Source of the DNA: Lachnospiraceae bacterium
GTDB lineage: Bacteria; Bacillota; Clostridia; Lachnospirales; Lachnospiraceae
Assembly: GCA_021202075.1 (NCBI GenBank)
Contig: JAJQDT010000062.1
Location: 1-55,640, forward strand
Direction: 5' to 3'
Length of the DNA: 55,640 bases
Shown: in pieces, positions 25,860-34,430 of the stretch
How positions within the stretch are numbered: the stretch's first letter is position 1
Layout of the letters: the number at the start of each line of letters is the position of its first letter
Made by a program: the position numbers and the translations under genes
The notes under the pieces: generated by a model
The model's input: only the letters and a program-made list of their open reading frames with translations
What the model was told of the DNA's origin: nothing
The model's database searches: none

Positions 25860-26339
25860 TGACCATTCTCCATATATAAACAGATTGAAATAGTTTAGCG
25901 ATACAATTGAGTTTCCCCGCAGGCAGCGGATAGCGGATGCGTAAAAAACAATGACCTGCCAGTCCCCTCAATTTCTTTTGTGTATTTAAAAAAATCCTGT
26001 GGGACTTAAACCGTTCCGCACAGGATTTTATTACTGTCATCTGCAAAAAGTGTTCCCTGATTACAGTATGATCAGAGTTCCTGCCTCCTTCCTGTTTTTC
26101 ATTCCACCAATCCATCAAATCATTTCATTTTAAAACATCTTTGCGTATTGTAAATCCGTACCCGCTGTGCGAGTATCGGACAGGCTGCGCCTGCCGCGCA
26201 GCCTGACTTTCGTTATTTACTATGTTGTGCTGATATCATTTTAGCAGATGACAATATCTCTAATAAGCCTCCCCAGGGGATGAAAATGCAGTTTTACGTC
26301 TTATTTTGCGTTCCGGATTTTGCAACTATATTAAACGCC
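25860..26339. other. 480-bp intergenic region with a terminator
   Basis: Apart from the terminator at 25988-26029 and AT-rich sequence I see no gene. A 94-codon frame on the minus strand overlaps the DJ-1 start and the terminator and has no family character. Confidence 0.5.
25988..26029 (-). terminator. Terminator of the ABC operon
   Basis: AAAATCCTGTG and CACAGGATTTT with a further inner stem, followed on the minus strand by TTTTTTT. It lies 310 bases beyond the last gene of the transport operon and about 130 before the DJ-1 gene start. Confidence 0.65.
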
Positions 26340-27530
26340 TTATTTTTGCGTAAAGGCTGCAAACGCCTGAAAATCCGCTTCCGGGTTGTATGCCTTCAGC
26401 ACCTGGAGCATATCCGCAGCACTGTAAACATTCTCATACATACCGATGGAAAGCGCGTACAGCTCGTTGAACTCCTCCGTACTATGCGCATACCAGTAGC
26501 TCTGGTACAGACGGAAAGCGCTGCCGTCATCCCGGAAATCCTCCGCGTAGCCGGAGCAGGCATTGTATATGGCGGCGAAGGCAGGTGCAACGATCGCCCC
26601 GTATTTCCCGACGAGAAGGTTCAGCTTTGTATCGCCATTGGCATCTGTCTCGTTGAAATACGCCGAATTTTCATCCGTAAAACAGTCAACCATGCCGATA
26701 CGGATATTGCGTCCCTCCTCTCTCTCGATTTCTGAGATCTGGTTTACCGCGTCGCCTATGGTGAGAGACGAAAGCACAGCGTCGTAATCACCGGCGCTCA
26801 CCGCTTCGCTGACCTCCGTCCCTTCGGACAGGTAGCCAGGCAAAAGTGTAATCCGCACATCAGAACCAGTCTCAATCTCTGTCAGCTCCCCGCATTGGGC
26901 AAGTTCTTCTGCGGACATATCGTAAGACAGGCCATATATTTCCTGAAGCTTTGAGAGGATACCTTCCGTTCGCAGCCGGTGCATCTCGTTTCCGGACGCG
27001 CTGCCCCCAGTCACTACCAGATAGTGGAAATTTTTCTCTGTATCCAGAGCAGCCATGTTTTCCGCAAGCCATTCGCCGGCCTGCTGTTCTTCCTCATTCG
27101 ACGCGCCGATCGTACCCAGAAAATACGGATGATCCTTCACGCGCTCATATACCTCATCACTAATCGTACCGGAGCCGCAGATATAATACATTCCATACTC
27201 TTCACACACGGGAAGCACCTCTTCCACATAAGTGGTAAGCAAAGAAATCACTCCCTGCGCCCCCTGCTCATGCAGCTGCTCTATGAAAGCGATCTCGTCT
27301 TCAGCGGAAGCAATCGCATCCACATTATAAAGGAATTCCACCTCAAAGGAACCGCCGATGTAGTTTTCCAGATACTGACGGAATTCCAGCGCCTCCTCAT
27401 CCTCTGCGTCATATACAGCCACGCCGATCGTAATGCCCCCGTTCCATAGCTCATCTGCCGAGGCGCAGCCGGAAAAGAGCATCATTAAAATTGAAATACA
27501 AACAATACTTTTGAACAATTTCATCATCAT
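26340..27530 (-). CDS. Lipoprotein substrate-binding protein, type I periplasmic fold
   Basis: The N-terminus is a lipoprotein signal: hydrophobic stretch IVCISILMMLFSGC, with Cys as the lipidated residue. The mature part (about 375 residues) alternates the two Rossmann-like lobes of sugar/autoinducer-type binding proteins; it includes GVISLLTTYVEEVLP and YICGSGTISDEVY, and an acidic, metal-poor surface. It ends the ABC operon directly behind the OppF-type ATPase. A family 5 binding protein is encoded at the head of the same operon, so the operon has two binding proteins of different folds. Ligand unknown. Confidence 0.75.
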   Translation of the reverse strand: MMMKLFKSIVCISILMMLFSGCASADELWNGGITIGVAVYDAEDEEALEFRQYLENYIGGSFEVEFLYNVDAIASAEDEIAFIEQLHEQGAQGVISLLTTYVEEVLPVCEEYGMYYICGSGTISDEVYERVKDHPYFLGTIGASNEEEQQAGEWLAENMAALDTEKNFHYLVVTGGSASGNEMHRLRTEGILSKLQEIYGLSYDMSAEELAQCGELTEIETGSDVRITLLPGYLSEGTEVSEAVSAGDYDAVLSSLTIGDAVNQISEIEREEGRNIRIGMVDCFTDENSAYFNETDANGDTKLNLLVGKYGAIVAPAFAAIYNACSGYAEDFRDDGSAFRLYQSYWYAHSTEEFNELYALSIGMYENVYSAADMLQVLKAYNPEADFQAFAAFTQK

Positions 27531-27554
27531 CTGTCTCCCATTCCTGTCTCATTG

Positions 27555-28535
27555 TCAGAAAAGATGGCAGGCTACCTGATGCCGTTCCCCTGTTTTCCGC
27601 AGAGACGGCTTTTCTCTTTTGCAGATCTCGCTGCATCTGTCGCAGCGGTTCTGGAAGGGGCATCCGGGCGGCACATCCACAGGGCTTGGCGCTTCGCTCT
27701 CAATACTCTCAATCTTTTTGTCAAAATCCATCCTCGTAGAAAATATCGCCCCCAGCATCGCCTGCGTATACGGGTGCTGTGCGTTCTTTCCTACCTCATT
27801 TCCAGGAAGGACCTCCACAATATTCCCCAGATACATGACCGCCACATCGTGTGCAAATGACTGCACGAGCGCCATGTCATGGCAGATAAATACCAGTGAG
27901 ATGCCTTTTTCCTTCTGGAGTCTGACCAGCAGTTCGATGATGCGGTCCTGTACGGAAACATCGAGCGCACTGGTCGCCTCATCGCAGACGATGATCTCCG
28001 GCTCGAGCGCCAGGGCGCGCGCGATGCCGATCCTCTGCCGCTGTCCGCCGCTCATATTGTGCGGGTAGCGATAGATAAAGTCCTCCGGAAGCTCGACCAT
28101 CTTAAGCAGTTCTTTTGCCTTTGCCGCTTTTTCGGAACGTTTTATCAGGCCAAAATTCATCAGCGGCTCTGTGACAATATCGATCACCTTCATCTTCGGG
28201 CTGAACGCGGCGGACGGGTCCTGAAATACCATCTGGATCTTTTTCCGGCTCTGCCGGAGCTCTTCCCCCTTCAGCTTCGTGATATCCTTCCCATCAAAGA
28301 GGATCTGTCCCTCCGTAGGCTGGAACATCTGTACGATCATCTTCACAAATGTGGACTTCCCGCATCCGCTCTCCCCGACAATTCCCAGTGTCCGGCCTTT
28401 ATATACGGAAAGATTGACGTCATTGCATGCAAGAAGGGTACGTCCTTCTGAGGCGGGAAACTTTTTGGTAATATGTGCGGCGGTAAGAATGGGAGTTTTC
28501 CCCTCTCCGCCATCTGTAAATGCTTCATGAGACAT
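27555..28535 (-). CDS. Oligopeptide/nickel-type ABC transporter ATPase, OppF-like
   Basis: 326 residues with Walker A GESGCGKST, Q-loop, signature NMSGGQRQRIGIARALA and Walker B EIIVCDEATSALD. The C-terminal extension holds the cysteines CPFQNRCDRCSEIC, typical of OppF/DppF/NikE, which may bind an Fe-S cluster. It pairs with the OppD-type ATPase, with an 11-base overlap between the genes, to drive the permeases at 29389-31360. Confidence 0.9.
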   Translation of the reverse strand: MSHEAFTDGGEGKTPILTAAHITKKFPASEGRTLLACNDVNLSVYKGRTLGIVGESGCGKSTFVKMIVQMFQPTEGQILFDGKDITKLKGEELRQSRKKIQMVFQDPSAAFSPKMKVIDIVTEPLMNFGLIKRSEKAAKAKELLKMVELPEDFIYRYPHNMSGGQRQRIGIARALALEPEIIVCDEATSALDVSVQDRIIELLVRLQKEKGISLVFICHDMALVQSFAHDVAVMYLGNIVEVLPGNEVGKNAQHPYTQAMLGAIFSTRMDFDKKIESIESEAPSPVDVPPGCPFQNRCDRCSEICKREKPSLRKTGERHQVACHLF

Positions 28536-29328
28536 AACGTTTTCCCTCCAGTTCCGGCACAGCAGCCAACAGGTTCCTGGTGTAGTCGTCCTTCGGATTG
28601 CGCATCACTGCTTCCCGGCTTCCGGCGTCTACGACCCTTCCATGCTGCATCACGATCAGCTGATCCGCCATATAGGCCGCGACGCCAATGTTGTGAGTGA
28701 CTATGATCATGGATGTACCATACTCCTCGCGGAGCTCCATGAACTGCCGGACGATCTGCGCCTGTGTCGTCACATCCAGAGCGCTCGTTGGCTCATCCGC
28801 CAGCAGGAGTTTCGGCTGAAACGTCATCGCCATAGCGATGCCCACACGCTGCCGCATACCTCCTGAAAGCTGGAAAGGATAGCTTTTCATGATGTTGTCG
28901 CCATCCGGAAGCCGCATCTTTTCCAGCATTTCCACGCTCTTCGCCCAGGCCTCTTTTTTCGGCATTTTTTGATGCGTGCAGATATATTCCACAAACTGGT
29001 CGCCGACCCGGCGGATCGGATTGATCATTGCCCCGGAATCCTGAAAGATCATGGAAATGTCTGAGCCGCGAAGATTTCTCCACTGTTTTTTATCCAGATT
29101 CAGCAGAGAATTTCCCTCAAACAGAATGTCGCCCTGCTGCACTCTTCCTCCTCCCGGGAGAAGTCCGAGCACCGCCCGGATCACAGTCGTCTTTCCGCTC
29201 CCGCTCTCTCCTACGATACTGACGATCTCCCCTTCCTTCATGTCAAGGCTGAAGTGCTCGATCGTAGGTTTCGGATTTTTCCCGTAGGTCACGGAAATGT
29301 CGTTTATATTTAATAAATCCATTTTCAT
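28525..29328 (-). CDS. Nickel/peptide-type ABC transporter ATPase, OppD/NikD-like
   Basis: 267 residues with Walker A GESGSGKTT, signature LSGGMRQRVGIAMA and Walker B KLLLADEPTSALD. It ends soon after the core (VPELEGKRYVS) and lacks the long C-terminal domain of OppD, so in length it is nearer to NikD. Overlaps the next ATPase gene, and follows the permease gene after 60 bases. The pair of dissimilar ATPases is normal in Opp/Nik systems. Confidence 0.88.
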   Translation of the reverse strand: MKMDLLNINDISVTYGKNPKPTIEHFSLDMKEGEIVSIVGESGSGKTTVIRAVLGLLPGGGRVQQGDILFEGNSLLNLDKKQWRNLRGSDISMIFQDSGAMINPIRRVGDQFVEYICTHQKMPKKEAWAKSVEMLEKMRLPDGDNIMKSYPFQLSGGMRQRVGIAMAMTFQPKLLLADEPTSALDVTTQAQIVRQFMELREEYGTSMIIVTHNIGVAAYMADQLIVMQHGRVVDAGSREAVMRNPKDDYTRNLLAAVPELEGKRYVS

Positions 29329-29388
29329 TGCCCTTCCCTTTTACTCTTTGCCGCCCGCCCGCGAAGCAGGCGGCAGCCGCAGAACACC

Positions 29389-30216
29389 TTACTCATCTCT
29401 CGGATCCAGCACATCCCGCAGGCTGTCGCCGAGAAGATTGAATACGATCACGACGATCAGGATTGCCAGACCCGGATAGAGCATCAGCCACGGAGCGGTC
29501 TGCATATAACTCCGGCCTTCACTCAGCATCAGGCCCCATTCCGGTGTCGGGGCCTGTGCCCCAAATCCCAGAAACGAGAGTGCTGCCAGCTCCAGCATCA
29601 TACTTCCGATATCTGTAGCCGCTGTGATGATCAGGGTTGGCAGGGTGTTTGGAAACATATATTTCCAGAGAATATGCCCGGTCTTTGAGCCCGTTATGCG
29701 GGCTGCCGCAACATAATCACAATTCTTCATTTTCAGCACCAGGCTGCGGGCGAGCCGTGCGTATTTTGTCCAGCTGACGATCGTGATCGCGATCACAGCG
29801 TTCGTAATGTTCGCTCCAAGGATACCGGCGACCGCAATCGCAAGCACCATGCCCGGGAACGCGATCATCATATCAGCGATCCGCATGATGACGGCGTCCA
29901 CCCATCCGCCAAAATAGCCCGCAATAATCCCAAGAATACTTCCGACTGTAAAGATACAGGCAACCAGGATCAGCGCGGAGGACACGGAAACCCGCGTGCC
30001 GTAGATCACTCTGGAAAAAAGATCTCGCCCCAGCTTGTCCGTACCGAACAGATGCTCTCTGCCCGGAGACTGCAGAGCGTCTGTCAGGATGGCTTCCGCA
30101 GGATCATGTGTCGCGATCAGCGGCGCAAAGACCGCCACCAGTATAATGCCAAGCACCATCAGCAGGCAGAAGGTAAACTGTTTGTTTTTTCTGAAAACCT
30201 TTAATTTCTCATTCAT
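29389..30216 (-). CDS. ABC transporter permease, OppC/NikC-like
   Basis: 275 residues from ATG 30216 (MNEKLKVFRKNKQF), preceded by GGAGGG. Earlier in-frame Met codons overlap the upstream permease and lack a box. Six membrane segments, HLFGTDKLGRDLFSRVIYGTR at the N-terminal side and the ATPase-contact loop near YVAAARITGSKTGHIL. It starts inside the last codons of the neighbouring permease, so the two are coupled. Confidence 0.9.
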   Translation of the reverse strand: MNEKLKVFRKNKQFTFCLLMVLGIILVAVFAPLIATHDPAEAILTDALQSPGREHLFGTDKLGRDLFSRVIYGTRVSVSSALILVACIFTVGSILGIIAGYFGGWVDAVIMRIADMMIAFPGMVLAIAVAGILGANITNAVIAITIVSWTKYARLARSLVLKMKNCDYVAAARITGSKTGHILWKYMFPNTLPTLIITAATDIGSMMLELAALSFLGFGAQAPTPEWGLMLSEGRSYMQTAPWLMLYPGLAILIVVIVFNLLGDSLRDVLDPRDE

Positions 30217-30220
30217 ATGC

Positions 30221-31360
30221 CTATCTGCCCTCCGATCCTTTGCCCGCACCAGAGGCAGCATCCGTAATATGTGTCAGGGAGGAATCAGCGGATCCTGAGG
30301 ATACCTTATTTCCTGTCCCGGAGGCATTTTCCAGTGTCGCCGTTCGCGAAGCGAGGGGGCGCTTCCAGTCTGCGGCAGAAACCGTCAGCGGTGCTTTGGC
30401 TTTTTTCTTTCCCGCCGGTGTTTTCTGACTCTCCCGGATTCTCGGATCCAGATAATCATAGGAAATATCAACAATCAGGTTGATCCCCATATAAATAAGG
30501 GCGATCCAGAGTACATACCCCTGTATCATAGGATAATCCCTCGCGCTGATGGAAGTCACAGCCAGATTTCCAAGGCCCTGATAAGAGAAAATCACCTCTA
30601 CCACGGCGGTACCGCCCAGCAGAGATCCCAGGGAGAGACCCAGCATGGTCACAAGCGGAAGCAGTGCGTTCGGGAACACGTGCCGCCAAAGAATGGTACT
30701 CTCTTTCACGCCTCTGGCTCTTGCGCCGATCACATAATCCTGATTCAGCTCTTCCAGCACGGCTGTGCGCACCTGCCTGGTATATTTTCCCATCATCGCA
30801 AACGCGAGCGTGAGCGCCGGCAGGATGATCTTCTTAAAGCCCTGACCGGAAGATACCACCGGAAGTATCTTCAGCTGGATTGCAAACAGATACAGCAAAA
30901 GCATACCAACCCAGAAGTTCGGCATGGAAACGCCAAAGAAGGTAAGCCCGCGCACCAGATAATCAACCGGCTTTCCTCTGTACACAGCGGAAAGCATCCC
31001 CAATGGTACAGAAAAAATCAGCATGATCAGCAGAGACGCAAAGGCCAGCTTTAATGTCGGCATCAGGCGCGAGGATAAGAGCTGAAGCACCGGCTTGTGC
31101 ATGGAATAAGAGGTTCCGAAATCTCCCCGCAGGCAGCCGGTCAGCCAGTTCCAGTACTGGACCAGAAACGGATCATTCAGACCCAGCTCCTCTCTGGTCG
31201 CCTCCAGTACCTCCTCGCTCGGCATGGAGCCGCTGGCGGAATACATGGCCGTCACCGGATCCCCCGGCGACAGATATGTCAATATAAAAGTGAAGAAACT
31301 GATCCCGATAAGAACGATCACCATCTGAACGAGCCGTTTCCTGATTTGTCTCGCGTTCAT
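30221..31360 (-). CDS. ABC transporter permease, OppB/NikB-like, with an unusual C-terminal tail
   Basis: 379 residues. The first 315 are a typical OppB/NikB permease with six membrane segments, the coupling motif near RTAVLEELNQDYVIGARARG and end motif YDYLDPRIRES. After that come about 60 residues rich in Ser, Ala, Gly and Lys with no membrane segment, absent from normal members (about 310-330 residues). The tail is in the cytoplasm and its codons are unlike the rest. It could be an acquired extension; the frame is intact. Confidence 0.88.
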   Translation of the reverse strand: MNARQIRKRLVQMVIVLIGISFFTFILTYLSPGDPVTAMYSASGSMPSEEVLEATREELGLNDPFLVQYWNWLTGCLRGDFGTSYSMHKPVLQLLSSRLMPTLKLAFASLLIMLIFSVPLGMLSAVYRGKPVDYLVRGLTFFGVSMPNFWVGMLLLYLFAIQLKILPVVSSGQGFKKIILPALTLAFAMMGKYTRQVRTAVLEELNQDYVIGARARGVKESTILWRHVFPNALLPLVTMLGLSLGSLLGGTAVVEVIFSYQGLGNLAVTSISARDYPMIQGYVLWIALIYMGINLIVDISYDYLDPRIRESQKTPAGKKKAKAPLTVSAADWKRPLASRTATLENASGTGNKVSSGSADSSLTHITDAASGAGKGSEGR

Positions 31361-31433
31361 AAAGCCCTCCTGAACCGCTTTTCATAATGTATCTTATGTC
31401 CGTACCTGCGCAGCAAGTATGGATGCAGGCAAT

Positions 31434-31461
31434 GTTCCGATTTTCGCAGAAAATCGAGAAC
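31434..31461. repeat. Dispersed hairpin repeat, copy 2
   Basis: GTTC-C-GATTTTC, loop GCA, GAAAATC-GA-GAAC, between the binding-protein and permease genes. The two differing stem positions relative to copy 1 (25118-25145) keep base pairing. The rest of 31361-31653 has no gene that I recognise. Confidence 0.6.
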
Positions 31462-31653
31462 GACACCGCGCCCCTCGCGCAAAGCGCGACTTCTCATGGC
31501 GCGGCTTTCACCGTATCATATATGCGGAAAGAGAAGCAGATAGCTTCATATCTGCCTCTCTCTGTCCGGCATTCAATAATACTGATTGCATATTTATCCG
31601 CAGCAGCCCGGCCAAACAACCTGCCTGCCGCGTCTGTCAATATTTATAAATCA

Positions 31654-33201
31654 TCACTCTGCTATTGCCACATCCGCCGTGATCCAGTAATAATCCGCCG
31701 GTGTGCATTCGAGACCGGTTACCGTGTTCTTCGCCGCGATGTAGATCGTCGGATAGCTGTAGAACGCGCAGCATGCGTCATCCATCAGAATCTGTGAGAT
31801 TTCACGCTCAATCTCTACTCGCTCATCCGTATCAAATACGCTCTCGAGGGACGTGATCAGCGCATCTACTTCCTCATTCACGTATCCATACGCATTGTAG
31901 ACCGCGTCGCTCTTGAAATACTGCTGCAGGAATACTGCCGCATCTCCGGAGTGGAATCCGCTGCTGTTAAAAATGCAGATATCATAGCTTCCGTCCTGTA
32001 TAGTTCCGGCATAGAGATCCTGCACATAATTCAGGTTCAGCTGGATTCCCAGTGTACCGGCCGCGTACTGAAGCGCCTCGCAGATGATCGGCAGCTCCGC
32101 TCTGGTCGTATAGGAATATACTTCCAGAACTACCGGCGTACCGTCCGCTGTCTCAATGATGCCGTCGCCGTCTGTATCAGCATACCCTGCTTCTGCAAGA
32201 ACCGCCGCTGCATCCTCCAGATCATAGGAATACGGGTTCTCCATATCATTTACGCCGAGTGCCTCAGAAGCAAACGGTGTGTTGCCTGCTACGAACATCC
32301 CGTTCAGCTGTACTGCACAGATGGTCTCCATATCCAGACATTCCAGCAGCGCAATACGCAGAGACTTATCCGCCAGAAGGCCGTTCTGGTTCATCAGACC
32401 CCAGTCCGTACGAAGTCCGTTACACATTTCCAGAATGTAATTGTCATCGTCTATATAAGCCGTCGCATCTGAGGTGCTCAGGCCATAGCAGGCGTCCAGT
32501 TCTCCGGACTGGAAGGAAAGGTTCATGACCGACGGATCCTGGAACTGCAGAAACTCGATCGAATCAAGCTGCGGTTCCCCATCCCAGTAATTCTCATTTT
32601 TTACCACATTCAGTGTCATGGAGATCTGGTCGCTGCTCTCGATCACATACGGGCCGGTGCAGATCGGTCCCTCATCCGCGATATTCGTGATGTCCACAGA
32701 TGTATCAAAAATCACGAAAAACGGATCAGCCAGCATACCCGGAAGGGTCGGAGCCGGTTCAGTTGTCGTAATCGTGAGTACCTGACCGTCCGCTGTCATG
32801 GAATCCAGAGAGAAGAAATCCGCCGCTCTGGCTGAATTGTCAAAATCATACTGGATCGACGCCATCGCAAGCTCCGCCGTCAGCTTTGTCCCGTTTGAGA
32901 AGCACACTTCGTCCTTGATCGTAAATGTCCAGGTCAGTCCGTCCTCGGATACCGAATAATCGTCCTCGACCAGCCAGCCGACCGTATTCATGGAAGTGTC
33001 CAGCTTTGTCAGCGTCTCACCAACACCCGCACGCTCGATCATCCAGCCATCGTACTCGTTGCTCGGATCAAGGGAGCTGTAGGTCTGGGTCTGCCCGAAC
33101 ACCATATGTCCGGACGCCTGAGATACAAGCGAAGATCCTGCTGTGACTGCCGTGATCAGTGCACCCGTTAAAAGCAGTTTTGTAAATAAATTCTTTGTCA
33201 T
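31654..33201 (-). CDS. ABC transporter substrate-binding protein, solute-binding family 5
   Basis: 515 residues with a signal peptide (KLLLTGALITAVTAGSS, cleavage near SQASG; no lipobox Cys). The mature part has the family 5 layout with DDYSVSEDGLTWTFTIKDEV, CTGPYVIESS and IALLECLDMETI. These proteins bind peptides, nickel or nickel chelates. Its position at the head of an Opp/Nik permease and ATPase set next to urease suggests nickel or a metal chelate; inference only. Two small membrane protein genes precede it, and the start follows GGAG. Confidence 0.85.
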   Translation of the reverse strand: MTKNLFTKLLLTGALITAVTAGSSLVSQASGHMVFGQTQTYSSLDPSNEYDGWMIERAGVGETLTKLDTSMNTVGWLVEDDYSVSEDGLTWTFTIKDEVCFSNGTKLTAELAMASIQYDFDNSARAADFFSLDSMTADGQVLTITTTEPAPTLPGMLADPFFVIFDTSVDITNIADEGPICTGPYVIESSDQISMTLNVVKNENYWDGEPQLDSIEFLQFQDPSVMNLSFQSGELDACYGLSTSDATAYIDDDNYILEMCNGLRTDWGLMNQNGLLADKSLRIALLECLDMETICAVQLNGMFVAGNTPFASEALGVNDMENPYSYDLEDAAAVLAEAGYADTDGDGIIETADGTPVVLEVYSYTTRAELPIICEALQYAAGTLGIQLNLNYVQDLYAGTIQDGSYDICIFNSSGFHSGDAAVFLQQYFKSDAVYNAYGYVNEEVDALITSLESVFDTDERVEIEREISQILMDDACCAFYSYPTIYIAAKNTVTGLECTPADYYWITADVAIAE

Positions 33202-33255
33202 AGTCTTCTCCTCCTGTTATTTTATAACGACTTACATCGTTTAATACATATCCTG

Positions 33256-33573
33256 TCATCTGCTTTTTCGAAGGACAGATGCCTTTACCCGTCCTTCCGG
33301 GTCTTTTACCAGCAAAATGACCAGCCATACTACCAGTCCAAGTGCAACGACAGAGCCTCCGAGAAAAGCATCATTTATCATATCTTCTACCGCTGGTACA
33401 AAATATTCGGCCTGAAGCTCAATGTATTCAAAAACAGCATCCACCAGCCACATCAATGAAGCCCCCCAATAGAGGAAACATAGGACACTTATCTTCATGG
33501 TATCCTGCGGCGCGCTCCTGTACCATACAATCGTAGCAATCACCGCTGCAAATACAGTAATCAATAATGTCAT
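33256..33573 (-). CDS. Small membrane protein of the uptake operon
   Basis: 105 residues from ATG 33573 (MTLLITVFAAVIATIVW), with the box GGAGGGGAGG overlapping the end of the gene before it. Three membrane segments: the first at the N-terminus, one around LCFLYWGASLMWLVDAVFEY and one at GGSVVALGLVVWLVILLV, then a basic end. I do not recognise the family. Tight linkage (2-base gap) with the gene before it and the binding protein after it suggests a role in the uptake system. Confidence 0.65.
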   Translation of the reverse strand: MTLLITVFAAVIATIVWYRSAPQDTMKISVLCFLYWGASLMWLVDAVFEYIELQAEYFVPAVEDMINDAFLGGSVVALGLVVWLVILLVKDPEGRVKASVLRKSR

Positions 33574-33575
33574 GA

Positions 33576-34010
33576 TCAAGCCTCCCCTCCAACTGCACCG
33601 GAAACAACTCTTTTCCTTTTCGTGATCCGTCCCGCCGCGTAAACCCATATGCCCCATACGGCTGTAACCAGTATTGCCATGGAAACACCGACTGTAGACA
33701 TCTCATGCAGCATCTCAGCAGTATCAGCCGGATTTGCAGCAGCTGTCAAAAACGGAAACCAAGGAACAACCTCCCCATGCCATATATGCTCATAGGCCAG
33801 CAGGAAAGCCCCTCCCCACAAGAGATAAGAAAGCCACTGCAGCTTCCTTGAGAATGGAACCCTCGATGTTTCCTGCTTTGCTAACGCTTTCACGGAACCA
33901 TTACTTTCCGGTAAAACTTTTTCCAGATCATCTGTCTCTCTGGATTTTTTCAATTTTGCAACAGCGGTGACAACAACGGCCTCAGCAGCCGGAACCAAAA
34001 AACATGCCAT
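33576..34010 (-). CDS. Membrane protein at the head of the uptake operon
   Basis: 144 residues starting MACFLVPAAEAVVVTAVAK. A hydrophobic N-terminus is followed by a charged stretch, then membrane segments at about residues 60-80 and 108-128, and a basic end. Family not recognised. Its promoter is seen at 34085-34113 (minus strand), making this the first gene of a long operon that runs to 26340. Two small proteins plus a binding protein upstream of permeases is unusual for Opp operons. Confidence 0.65.
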   Translation of the reverse strand: MACFLVPAAEAVVVTAVAKLKKSRETDDLEKVLPESNGSVKALAKQETSRVPFSRKLQWLSYLLWGGAFLLAYEHIWHGEVVPWFPFLTAAANPADTAEMLHEMSTVGVSMAILVTAVWGIWVYAAGRITKRKRVVSGAVGGEA

Positions 34011-34084
34011 TTATTTTTCCTCCTTCTTTTGTGACTTAGAGATGACATATCGCCTGTTGCTCATAAATCACTGACTTTTGAAAA

Positions 34085-34113
34085 AGTATATCCCTAATGA
34101 AAAGGCGCAACAA
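34085..34113 (-). promoter_or_regulatory. Promoter of the uptake operon
   Basis: On the minus strand TTGTTG (34113-34108) and TATACT (34090-34085) are 17 bases apart. Leader length to the first gene is about 70 bases. I see no known riboswitch in it. Confidence 0.6.
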
Positions 34114-34353
34114 GCCCCACCGGGGGTTATTGAGCTATTCGAAGTTTTCATAATCATCCATTCTTTTTGGGAATATAATCGGATAGAGGGATGTTTTTCT
34201 CCCCTTTCCGTCTGCGTCGTTGCTGAGTGCCAGCCGGAAAACTCCTTACGCAGTCCAGCGATCGAGTAGGAGGCGTCCTGTCGGCTCCTACCCGCCCGCG
34301 CGAGCAGGGTGCGGCTTCAGCCGCAATACGACTTACCCGGATCTGCGCATATA

Positions 34354-34398
34354 AAAAGAGCAGAGACGCATGGGTCACTCATGCATTGCTGCTCTTTT
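34354..34398. terminator. Terminator after the LysR gene
   Basis: AAAAGAGCAG and CTGCTCTTTT arms with an inner GCATG/CATGC stem, with T runs on both strands; it separates the LysR gene from the uptake operon. Confidence 0.7.
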
Positions 34399-34430
34399 CA
34401 TCAACTATTTTTTTTACGAATTGTCCTTTA

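Noticed and set aside
25834..26118. 94-residue minus-strand frame upstream of the DJ-1 gene
   Set aside because: Spans a terminator and the DJ-1 start and lacks any family similarity.
34011..34430. NiCo riboswitch upstream of the uptake operon
   Set aside because: The leader is about 70 bases and shows no four-way junction pattern; only a promoter is supported.
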